NCBI RefSeq assembly: GCF_028293835.1
Contig: NZ_JAQGNX010000084.1
Location: 1-42,722, forward strand
From: Pseudomonas sp.
GTDB taxonomy: Bacteria > Pseudomonadota > Gammaproteobacteria > Pseudomonadales > Pseudomonadaceae
Reading direction: 5' to 3'
Length of the DNA stretch: 42,722 nucleotides
Shown here: positions 16,393 to 26,730 of the stretch, in pieces
Layout of the letters: the number at the start of each line of letters is the position of its first letter
Numbering within the stretch: the stretch's first letter is position 1
Notes under the pieces: generated by a model
Databases searched by the model: none
Seen by the model: the letters and a program-made list of their open reading frames with translations, nothing else
Told to the model about the DNA's origin: nothing
Position numbers and translations under genes: made by a program

Positions 16393-17270
16393 TGACTTCT
16401 CCTGCATCGACCTCGGCGGCAGCGCTCTCACCACTGAACACGCTGACGCCGGCAAAACCTCACGAGACCCATTCCATGCCCCTTTTCTCCACGGCACAGC
16501 CATTGGTCAGCTTCAAGGACGTGACCAAGCGTTATGGCAGCTTCACGGTTTTGGACAAGTTGAATCTTGACGTCGCGCCTGGGGAAAAAGTCGCCATCAT
16601 CGGCCCCAGTGGCTCGGGAAAATCTACGCTGCTACGCGTACTCATGACCCTGGAGGGTATCGACGAAGGCCAGATTCAAGTCGACGGCGAATCCTTGACC
16701 CACATGCCGGGTCGCGGCGGTCTGTTGGTGCCGGCTAATGACCGACACATTCGCCGGGTGCGCGGCAAGATCGGCATGGTGTTCCAAAGCTTCAACCTGT
16801 TTCCGCACAAGACCGCGTTGCACAACGTGATGGAAGCTCCAGTGCATGTGCTGGGCTTGAAAACCAGCGAAGCCCGTGAGCGCGCAGTGGAGTTGCTGGA
16901 ACTGGTGGGGCTTGGCGAAAAGCTCGACCATTACCCGTCGCAGTTATCAGGCGGCCAACAACAAAGGGTGGCGATTGCCCGGGCGTTGGCGATGCGGCCA
17001 AAGGTGATGCTGTTCGACGAAGTGACCTCAGCACTGGACCCGGAGCTGTGCGGCGAAGTGCTTAATGTTATCCGCAAGCTTGGCAATGAGCACAGCTTGA
17101 CGATGATCATGGTCACCCACCAAATGGGCTTTGCCCGAGAGTTTGCCGATCGGGTGTGCTTCTTTTACAAAGGCCAGATCCACGAGCAAGGGACGCCGTC
17201 GCAACTCTTTGAACAGCCGCGTGAAGAACGGACCTCTGCATTTTTGAGCGCCGTTAAAGAGGCGAATTGA
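16392..17270 (+). CDS. ehuA: Ectoine/hydroxyectoine ABC importer, ATPase EhuA
   Basis: The cytoplasmic ABC ATPase of the importer, 292 residues. Walker A is GPSGSGKS, the Q-loop MVFQSFNLFPHK, the signature LSGGQQQRVAIARALAM, Walker B VMLFDEVTSALDPE and the switch His is in MVTHQMG. The first 28 residues (Ser, Ala, Pro and Thr rich) precede the usual family start at MPLFSTAQP; a shorter start at 16476 has a weak ribosome site, whereas ATG 16392 has GGAG 8 nt upstream and overlaps the ehuD stop. The start is therefore probable but not certain. Last gene of ehuBCDA, convergent with the chemoreceptor gene. Confidence 0.9.
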   Translation: MTSPASTSAAALSPLNTLTPAKPHETHSMPLFSTAQPLVSFKDVTKRYGSFTVLDKLNLDVAPGEKVAIIGPSGSGKSTLLRVLMTLEGIDEGQIQVDGESLTHMPGRGGLLVPANDRHIRRVRGKIGMVFQSFNLFPHKTALHNVMEAPVHVLGLKTSEARERAVELLELVGLGEKLDHYPSQLSGGQQQRVAIARALAMRPKVMLFDEVTSALDPELCGEVLNVIRKLGNEHSLTMIMVTHQMGFAREFADRVCFFYKGQIHEQGTPSQLFEQPREERTSAFLSAVKEAN

Positions 17271-17307
17271 GCAGGTGGATCGCTCAACACCGTCGTGCCG
17301 AGACATC

Positions 17308-17331
17308 TGTAGGACCGAATTTATTCGGGAA
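17308..17331. repeat. REP-like palindrome between ehuA and chemoreceptor gene
   Basis: TGTAGGA precedes the perfect dyad CCGAAT-tt-ATTCGG (17315-17328). It lies between two convergent gene ends, where Pseudomonas REP elements are common. It is a single copy of a family different from those at 4906 and 26641. Confidence 0.65.
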
Positions 17332-17413
17332 AAGGGCAGCGCGGTCTGGTTGCGGCACCGCGTCGTGACCATCGCCAATACGTTTGTTCCCACGGGGCCT
17401 GGCAATCCGGAAC

Positions 17414-19390
17414 TCAGCGAAACCGGTTTACTTCCTTACGCAATGCCGCAGCCAGTTCGTCCAGTTCTTTGGCAGTGATCGCCAGGTTAGACACCACTTC
17501 ACGCTGCTCGCTGTTGGCCAGGGCGATGCTTTGCAAGTTGCTGCTGAGCAAGGTTGCAGTGCTGCTTTGTTCTTGGGTGGCGGTGGTGATGGCGGCGAAT
17601 TGCTGGCCCGCGGAGCGGCTTTGTTCGTCGATTTGAGCCAGTGCGGCGGCGACTTTGGCGTTGCGGGAAAGACCTTCCTGCATCAATGCGTTGCCCTGCT
17701 CCATGGTGCTGATAGCGTTGCTGGTTTCTTGCTGAATACTGGCGATCATGCCAGAGATTTCGTCGGTGGCTTGCCGGGTACGTGAAGCGAGGTTGCGTAC
17801 TTCATCGGCAACCACAGCAAAACCACGACCCTGCTCGCCAGCACGTGCGGCCTCAATCGCTGCGTTAAGCGCCAGCAGATTAGTCTGCTCAGCGATCGAA
17901 GTGATCACACCGACGATGCTTCCGATTTCCTGCGAGCGCTGACCCAAGGTGTCGATCACGCTGGCCGTGCCCTTCAACGACGCAGCAATTTGCTCAAGCG
18001 AAGTCGATGCTTCATCCATCGACGTCCGACCAATGCGTGTTTGCTGGGCGTTTTCCTGGGCCAGACGCTCGGTGTTGCCCATGTTGTCAGCGATGTTCAG
18101 CGAGGTGGCACTGAACTCTTCTACCGCCCCCGCCATGCTGGTGATTTCCCCCGACTGTTGCGCCATGCCTTCGTAAGCCCCGCCCGATAAACCGGACAAC
18201 GCCTGGGCGCGGCCGCTGACGTCTTGAGCGGCGCTGCGAATATGCGCAACCATGGTCGATAACGCCTGACCCATCTGATTGAAGCTACGGGCCAATTGGC
18301 CAATCTCGTCGTGGCTAGCGACATCCAGCCGCGCACTTAGATCGCCAGCGCCCAACGCTTCGGCCTGACGGACAAGGTCTGACAACGGCTGCAATTTGCG
18401 GCGTAATAGCCCTATCGCAGCGCCGACAGCGATCAACATGGCCAACAAGCTGCCGATGGCTAATTGCGTACCGACGCTCCAGGTCACTGCATTGATTTCG
18501 GCTTCCGGCATGCTGGCAAACACCGTCCACGGACCGCCGGCAAACGGCGCGGCTACGGTATAAAATTCCTGTGCGCTATTGCTCCAGAACTGGCCCACGC
18601 CCGGGCGTTTGATAATGTCAGCCAGACTTTCGGTCGCCTGGGTTAAATCCATGACCCCGGCGGGCGCGACCAGCCAGTGGTTTTGTTCGTCAAGCAACGC
18701 CAACGAACCGGTATTGCCGATACGAAAATTCTTCAGGTTTTCGAACTGGGCGTTTTGCGCATCGGTGTAATCGAAACCGACGAACAACGCAGCGATAACC
18801 TTGCCGCTGCCATCACGCACCGGGCTGTACTGAGTCATGTAGTAACGCTCGAACAACAAGGCTCGACCGACGTACCCCTGGCCTGCGATCAAACGCTCGT
18901 AAGCCGGGCTCTTGTGGTCGAGCAACGTGCCGATGGCCCGCGTACCGTCCTGCTTGCTCAGGGAGGTACTGATTCGAATAAAGTCGTCGCCGCTGCGTAC
19001 GAAAATCGTTGCTACGCCAGCCGTCAACTGCTTGAAGTTATCGACTTCGGTGAAGTCGCCATTCAGCACATGATCGCCCAGGGTCAAGCCGGGCGTTTGT
19101 ATTCCGGCGACGGTTACCGGGCTCTCTGCATGAAGGGTCAAACCACTGGCGAAGCGTTTGTCGAACAGTCCGCTCAGGCGTAGGGTGCTTTCGCGCAAGC
19201 TGCTGTGGAAGGTATTCAGTTGGTCTGCCAGCAAGCGACCCTCGCTGGCCATGTGTTCTTCACGAATTTCCAGATTTGCGGTATCCAGAGAGCGCAAGGC
19301 AAAGACGGTACTGCCGCTAATGACTACCGCCAGGATTATCGCCAGGGCGATGCCCAACTGCGTCGCGATACGGGCTCGGGGTTCTGACAT
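17414..19390 (-). CDS. Methyl-accepting chemotaxis protein with Cache-type sensor
   Basis: A transmembrane chemoreceptor of 658 residues. TM1 is at about 12-32. The periplasmic sensor (about 35-310) has Cache features, including [20 protein letters not shown] and [23 protein letters not shown]2 lies around 312-332, a HAMP domain follows (about 335-390), then the cytoplasmic signalling domain with the conserved hairpin tip [19 protein letters not shown]. There is no C-terminal pentapeptide tether for CheR. ATG 19390 has AGGAG upstream. It lies 143 bp beyond ehuA and convergent with it. The ligand is unknown; the neighbouring importer makes ectoine or a breakdown product worth testing, but this is inference. 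Confidence 0.9.
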   Translation of the reverse strand: MSEPRARIATQLGIALAIILAVVISGSTVFALRSLDTANLEIREEHMASEGRLLADQLNTFHSSLRESTLRLSGLFDKRFASGLTLHAESPVTVAGIQTPGLTLGDHVLNGDFTEVDNFKQLTAGVATIFVRSGDDFIRISTSLSKQDGTRAIGTLLDHKSPAYERLIAGQGYVGRALLFERYYMTQYSPVRDGSGKVIAALFVGFDYTDAQNAQFENLKNFRIGNTGSLALLDEQNHWLVAPAGVMDLTQATESLADIIKRPGVGQFWSNSAQEFYTVAAPFAGGPWTVFASMPEAEINAVTWSVGTQLAIGSLLAMLIAVGAAIGLLRRKLQPLSDLVRQAEALGAGDLSARLDVASHDEIGQLARSFNQMGQALSTMVAHIRSAAQDVSGRAQALSGLSGGAYEGMAQQSGEITSMAGAVEEFSATSLNIADNMGNTERLAQENAQQTRIGRTSMDEASTSLEQIAASLKGTASVIDTLGQRSQEIGSIVGVITSIAEQTNLLALNAAIEAARAGEQGRGFAVVADEVRNLASRTRQATDEISGMIASIQQETSNAISTMEQGNALMQEGLSRNAKVAAALAQIDEQSRSAGQQFAAITTATQEQSSTATLLSSNLQSIALANSEQREVVSNLAITAKELDELAAALRKEVNRFR

Positions 19391-19580
19391 GAAAGCTCCT
19401 GGCTGGAAAGCGACGGGGGTTTTAATGCCGTCGGCGGCTCAGCAAAATGTAAATGGAAAATCCCTTGGACGCTTCTGAAAAGCTCTGCATATACGGATTC
19501 GGCTGACGTGGATAATACTTGAGTCCTACAACAAACGGCTCTCCGATGCGCTGACCCGACGGCTGGACCACAACCCCCGT

Positions 19581-20501
19581 CTATTTGAGGATTTCAACCG
19601 TGGGCAAATCCATTGCCTGCACTTCCCCCTGAAGAAAATCACTGAGACGGCGTAAGCGTTCACCACCGGGGCGAGTCTTGGGCCAGACCAGATAGTAGTT
19701 TTCGCCACTGACCACCGCCGTAGGCCAAGGTAAGCTCAGACGTCCTTGAGCCACGTCTTCGGCGACCATGAGCAAATCCCCCATGGACACCCCATAGCCT
19801 CGGGCTGCGGCAATCATGCCAAGCTCCAGGGTGTCGAAAAGTTGCCCACCTTTCAATGAAACCTGGTCCAACAGACCCATGCGTTCCAACCAACTGCGCC
19901 AATCGCGGCGATCCGGCGTGGGGTGCAGCAATTCAGCGCTGGCTAAACGTGCAACATCCCATGGCTGATCTTCAAGCAAGGTCGGCGCTCCGACTGGAAT
20001 CAGCAGCTCAGGAAACAGATAAGTCGCCTCCCAGTCCGCTGGAAAATGCCCGCGGCTGAGCAACACGGCGCAATCGAATGGCTCTTGGGTGAAGTCAACG
20101 CTTTCGATGTCCATCCAGGCGCTGGTCAGTTGCACTTCATTGCCGACCTGCAGATGACGGAAGCGACTCAGACGCGCCAGCAGCCAACGCATCGTAAGCG
20201 TAGACGGTGCTTTCATGCGCAGGACGCCATCTTCTGCACGCAACGTGCTGCAGGCCCGCTCCAAGGCTGAAAAACCCTCGCGCACCCCGGGTAATAGCAA
20301 CCGTGCTGCCTCAGTTAGTTGCAGGTTGCGGCCGCTACGTTGAAATAAACGGCACGCAAAGTGCTCTTCCAGGGTGCGGATATGACGGCTGACCGCACTT
20401 TGGGTGATTGATAACTCTTCGGCGGCCCGGGTAAAGGAGCTGTGGCGCGCAGCAGCTTCAAATGCACGAAGCGCATAAAGCGGCGCGAGACTACGAGACA
20501 T
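19581..20501 (-). CDS. LysR-family regulator, GcvA-like
   Basis: A LysR-type transcription factor of 306 residues with an N-terminal winged helix-turn-helix (SFTRAAEELSITQSAVSRHI) and a periplasmic-binding-protein-like effector domain (about 95-295). The opening SLAPLYALRAFEAAARH is the GcvA/AmpR-like subgroup pattern. I chose ATG 20501 (MSRSLAPLY) because AGGAG lies 8 nt upstream; a GTG three codons earlier lacks good spacing. It is divergent from the MATE gene, with a dyad in the gap. The effector is unknown. Confidence 0.87.
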   Translation of the reverse strand: MSRSLAPLYALRAFEAAARHSSFTRAAEELSITQSAVSRHIRTLEEHFACRLFQRSGRNLQLTEAARLLLPGVREGFSALERACSTLRAEDGVLRMKAPSTLTMRWLLARLSRFRHLQVGNEVQLTSAWMDIESVDFTQEPFDCAVLLSRGHFPADWEATYLFPELLIPVGAPTLLEDQPWDVARLASAELLHPTPDRRDWRSWLERMGLLDQVSLKGGQLFDTLELGMIAAARGYGVSMGDLLMVAEDVAQGRLSLPWPTAVVSGENYYLVWPKTRPGGERLRRLSDFLQGEVQAMDLPTVEILK

Positions 20502-20552
20502 ACACAGCACTCCTGAAGCGACATTCGACTACTGTACCTGATCCGCCATCAG

Positions 20553-20567
20553 ATGAGTTTTACTCAT
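20553..20567. promoter_or_regulatory. LysR-type operator candidate
   Basis: The perfect dyad ATGAGT-ttt-ACTCAT contains a T-N11-A core, the classic LysR-type binding pattern. It lies midway between the divergent lysR and MATE starts. Confidence 0.5.
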
Positions 20568-20653
20568 GCCACGCATCGGTTTTATCCCTTTGTGTCTAGT
20601 TCGTTAAGCGCCGAGAATCAACGACTCAGAAAACCCTTACACCGAGCATCTCC

Positions 20654-22051
20654 ATGCAATCTGCCGCTATCAAAGCCCCTTGGATAAATGAGCTCAGGAC
20701 TATCCTGCGCTTGGCCGGGCCGCTGATTGCATCGCAGATGGCGCACATGCTCATGGTATTTACCGACACCGTGATGATGGGACACTTAGGCCCCGATGCC
20801 TTGGCGGGCGGCGGGCTGGGCGTGGCGAGCTATAACTTGATTGCGTTCTTTTGCGTGGGCGTTATCGCTGCCGTTGGGACGCTTGTGGCGATACGTCACG
20901 GAGCGGGCGATCTGCTCGGCGTGGTTCGTCTGGCTCAAAACGGGCTGTGGCTGGCGTGGGGCATGGCGCTGATCGCGGCCACGCTGCTGTGGAACCTTGA
21001 GCCGATCTTGCTCCGGCTTGGCCAGACCCCATCGAACGTACACATAGCAGGTGAATTCCTGCTCACTCTTCCCCTCGCCCTCCCCGGTTTGTTGAGCTTT
21101 ATGGTGTTGCGCGGGTTCACCAGTGCCTTGGGACGTGCAGGACCGGTCATGGTTATCAGTATTGGCGGCGTGGTTGCGAACTTCTGCTTCAACTATGCGC
21201 TGATACATGGCTTGTTTGGCTTGCCGCACTTGGGGTTGATGGGCATCGGTTTGGTCACCGCACTGGTGGCCAACGGCATGGCCTTGCTGTTGGCGCTGCA
21301 CATTCATCGGCATTCTGCTTACGCTCGTTATCCTATCTGCCAAGGCCTGATGAGCCCTTCGCTCACGTACCTGAAAGAGTTATGGCGTTTGGGATTACCC
21401 ATTGGCGGGACCTATGCGGTCGAAATCGGCCTGTTCACATTTGCGGCGTTTTGCATGGGCGCCATGGGTCGCTCACAAATGGCTGCGCACCAGATTGCCC
21501 TGCAATCGGTATCGATGGCGTTCATGATTCCGGTGGGGATTTCCTATGCGATGACCATGCGCATCGGTGCCCATTATGGGGCCGGCAATCTTCAGCAAGC
21601 GCGCCTGGCCGGGCGTGTGGGTATCGCGTTTGGCTCATTGATGATGCTGGGCTTTGGGCTGCTGTTCTGGCTGGCGCCCTACTTCGTAGCCGGCCTGTTT
21701 CTGGACTCCGCCAACCCGGCCAACCGCGAAGTAATCGAACTCACCGTGAAATTGCTGGCGATCGCTGCATGGTTCGAATTGTTCGACGGCGCTCAGACGC
21801 TGGCCATGGGTGCGATCCGCGGGTTCAAAGACGCCAAGACCACGTTCATGATTGGCCTTGCTTGCTATTGGCTGGTGGGCGCACCTGCGGCGTGGACCTT
21901 TGGCTTTTACGCCAACGGCGGAGCAACTGGCGTGTGGTGGGGGTTGGCACTGGGCCTGGCGTGCGCGGCATCGGCGCTGATCGTGGCCTTCGAACGCAAA
22001 ACCTCACGCCTGTTGCGCCAAGCGCCGGAGCGTGAGGCGGTATTGGCCTGA
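20654..22051 (+). CDS. MATE-family multidrug efflux transporter (NorM/PmpM-like)
   Basis: An inner-membrane multidrug/toxin extrusion protein of 465 residues with about 12 hydrophobic helices in two homologous halves. The first half begins LAGPLIASQMAHMLMVFTDT, carrying the N-terminal family pattern; the second half restarts at LWRLGLPIGGTYAVEIG, with the matching AAHQIALQS segment. The RGFTSALGRAGP and IRGFKDAKTT loops occupy equivalent places in the two lobes. Exporters of this group use Na+ or H+ gradients to remove cationic drugs. It is transcribed divergently from the LysR gene, which may control it. Substrate and coupling ion cannot be read from the sequence. Confidence 0.88.
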   Translation: MQSAAIKAPWINELRTILRLAGPLIASQMAHMLMVFTDTVMMGHLGPDALAGGGLGVASYNLIAFFCVGVIAAVGTLVAIRHGAGDLLGVVRLAQNGLWLAWGMALIAATLLWNLEPILLRLGQTPSNVHIAGEFLLTLPLALPGLLSFMVLRGFTSALGRAGPVMVISIGGVVANFCFNYALIHGLFGLPHLGLMGIGLVTALVANGMALLLALHIHRHSAYARYPICQGLMSPSLTYLKELWRLGLPIGGTYAVEIGLFTFAAFCMGAMGRSQMAAHQIALQSVSMAFMIPVGISYAMTMRIGAHYGAGNLQQARLAGRVGIAFGSLMMLGFGLLFWLAPYFVAGLFLDSANPANREVIELTVKLLAIAAWFELFDGAQTLAMGAIRGFKDAKTTFMIGLACYWLVGAPAAWTFGFYANGGATGVWWGLALGLACAASALIVAFERKTSRLLRQAPEREAVLA

Positions 22052-22088
22052 AAGTGGCGCGGTTTATCCGGATTACCGCGTTGCCGCC

Positions 22089-22112
22089 CTCGCCAACACG
22101 TTGGCTCCTACA
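22089..22112. repeat. REP element between convergent genes
   Basis: Reverse complement of the family GAGCCAACnTGTTGGCGAG, also seen at 26641-26722, 31332-31406 and 38573-38596. It lies between the ends of the MATE and EAL-protein genes. Confidence 0.8.
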
Positions 22113-22122
22113 GCAGGTGATT

Positions 22123-23796
22123 CTAGATGGCTTGCACTTGACCGACCTTTTCATGCTGGCCGAAGGTTAAATACTCCACCAACTCATTTAGCGGCAGCGG
22201 CTTGCTGATCAGGAAGCCTTGAACCTGATCACAGCCGAAGTCGCGCAGCAACGCCAGCTGTTCCGGGGTCTCGACACCTTCGGCTACGACTTCGAGGCTG
22301 AGGTTGTGCGCCAGGTTGATCATGGCATGAACCAGCTTGCGGTTCTCTTCGCGCAGCTCCATACCCCCGACGAAGCTTTTATCGACTTTGAGCAAAGCGA
22401 TCGGCAGGCTATTGAGGTGCACGAACGACGAAAATCCGGTACCGAAGTCATCCAGGGAAAACCTGACGCCCAGACGGCCCAACGCATCCATGGTTTGCTT
22501 GACCAAATCACTGCGGCGCATCACCGCTGTTTCGGTCAATTCAAATTCCAGCCAGCGCGCGTCGACTCCGCGTTCGGCGATCAGTCGGCTCAAGGTGGAA
22601 AGTAACTGACTGTCCTGAAATTGGCGGAACGACAGATTGACCGCCATGTGCAGGGCAGGAATCCCGCGTTCGCGCAGGTCTTGCATGTCACGCAGCGCAC
22701 GTGAAATGACCCAGTAACCCAGTGGTACGATCAAGCCGCTTTGCTCGGCCAACGGCACGAACTCGCTGGGTGGCAACAAACCGCGTTCGGCATGACGCCA
22801 GCGAACCAACGCCTCCAGGCCAACAATACGACCATCGCCCAACGACAAGCGTGGCTGGTAATGCAGCTCCAGCTCATCACGGCGCAAGGCCTTTCGCAGT
22901 TCCGTTTCCAGGTCGGCCAGGCTTCGCGCGTTGCGGTTGATTCGCTCATTGAAGATATGAAAGGTACAGCCCTGAGTGCTTTTGGCTTGCTGCATGGCGA
23001 TGTGTGCATGCCACATCAACGGATCAGCGCCAGCCTGAGCGCGTGCGTGAGCGATACCCAGGCTGCAACCAATCAGCAGACTTTCGCCATCGACCCAATA
23101 CGGCTCGGCCATGGCTTCGATAATGCGTTCGGCCATCCATTCCGCGCGTTGTGGGGCGCGGCGGGTGTCGATCAGCAAAGCAAACTCATCACTGCCCAGT
23201 CGCGCCAACTGATCGCCGGCCTCAAGCTGGCTTTTAAGCCGCGAGACCACTTGCAGGATCAATCGGTCGCCGGCCTGGTGACCCAAAGCATCGTTGGCGT
23301 GGCGAAAGTTATCCAGGTCCAGGTGCCCAAGAGCCAGACCGCGCCCGTCGTTGTCGGCCAAACGAGCGGCCAACAAGGTCTGGAAACCCTGCCGATTGGC
23401 AATACCGGTCAGCGGGTCTTGCTCGGCCAAGCGCTGCAGGGTGTTTTCCAGCACACCGCGTTCGCGCACGTGCCGCAAGCAACGGCGAACCGTGTCGCCG
23501 TTAAGAGCACTGCGCACCAACCAATCACTTACGCCGTCTGGAGGGCCTGACGGCTCGTCGTCGAGCAGCATAATCACCGGCAACTTACAGCGTCCCGGCG
23601 CAGGCTGTAATTGGGGTGTGGTCATCAATACCGCATTTCTTCCGTCATCGAACAGGCTGCTGACGTCCTCCCAACTCGGGGCGCAGACCAGCGTTACTGT
23701 GTCCCCCAAAGGAGCCAGGCACTCGCGCAACAAAGCCGGCCACTCTGGCTCTGAGGCCAGTAGCAGCAAACGCAAGGGTTGGACAGGCGTTGACAA
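22123..23796 (-). CDS. GGDEF/EAL protein, probable cyclic-di-GMP phosphodiesterase (ProE-like)
   Basis: A 557-residue cytoplasmic protein: an N-terminal receiver-like segment (about 8-105) without an obvious phospho-acceptor set, a GGDEF domain (about 120-285) and an EAL domain (about 300-545). The GGDEF signature is GSDEF at 201-205. The EAL domain keeps Glu328 in GLEALVRWRH, the NLSFRQF Asn, the ELTETAVM Glu, DDFGTGFSS and the later Lys in LKVDKSF, so it should hydrolyse cyclic-di-GMP. The start is TTG 23796 with GGGAG 5 nt upstream. Gene order (MATE, this gene, rep) matches what I recall for P. aeruginosa proE. Whether the GSDEF site has cyclase activity is open. Confidence 0.88.
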   Translation of the reverse strand: MSTPVQPLRLLLLASEPEWPALLRECLAPLGDTVTLVCAPSWEDVSSLFDDGRNAVLMTTPQLQPAPGRCKLPVIMLLDDEPSGPPDGVSDWLVRSALNGDTVRRCLRHVRERGVLENTLQRLAEQDPLTGIANRQGFQTLLAARLADNDGRGLALGHLDLDNFRHANDALGHQAGDRLILQVVSRLKSQLEAGDQLARLGSDEFALLIDTRRAPQRAEWMAERIIEAMAEPYWVDGESLLIGCSLGIAHARAQAGADPLMWHAHIAMQQAKSTQGCTFHIFNERINRNARSLADLETELRKALRRDELELHYQPRLSLGDGRIVGLEALVRWRHAERGLLPPSEFVPLAEQSGLIVPLGYWVISRALRDMQDLRERGIPALHMAVNLSFRQFQDSQLLSTLSRLIAERGVDARWLEFELTETAVMRRSDLVKQTMDALGRLGVRFSLDDFGTGFSSFVHLNSLPIALLKVDKSFVGGMELREENRKLVHAMINLAHNLSLEVVAEGVETPEQLALLRDFGCDQVQGFLISKPLPLNELVEYLTFGQHEKVGQVQAI

Positions 23797-23999
23797 GCTC
23801 GCTCCCTAGACTCACTAAAAATCGTTGGTGAAACAGCGGATAATTCCTGGTTCAGGAGCCATTCAATGCGCATCCTGCGCGAAAGTAACAAAACGGGCAA
23901 ATTTAGATCGCGTGCTACGTCACAGTGTCAGACGATGACCGCACAAATGTTTGATCCTGTTAAAATGCCCGGCTACTTCTCAAGCGACCCCTTTTCGTC

Positions 24000-26009
<2,010 letters not shown>

Positions 26010-26046
26010 ATCTTGATTAATTACTGCGCGCATTCGCGCCGCCTGA

Positions 26047-26628
<582 letters not shown>

Positions 26629-26640
26629 GCTGAAGGACCT

Positions 26641-26722
26641 CTCGCCAAAACGTTGGCTCTTATCAAACAACGCTTAACTTATTGACTTAAAAATAATCTG
26701 TAGGAGCCAACTTGTTGGCGAG
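26641..26722. repeat. REP doublet (REPIN) between xpt and acetyl-CoA hydrolase gene
   Basis: Two inverted copies of the GAGCCAACnTGTTGGCGAG family, at 26641-26662 (degenerate, CTCGCCAAAACGTTGG) and 26699-26722, with an AT-rich loop. They sit between two convergent gene ends and could form a large hairpin in either transcript. Confidence 0.85.
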
Positions 26723-26730
26723 ACGGTATC

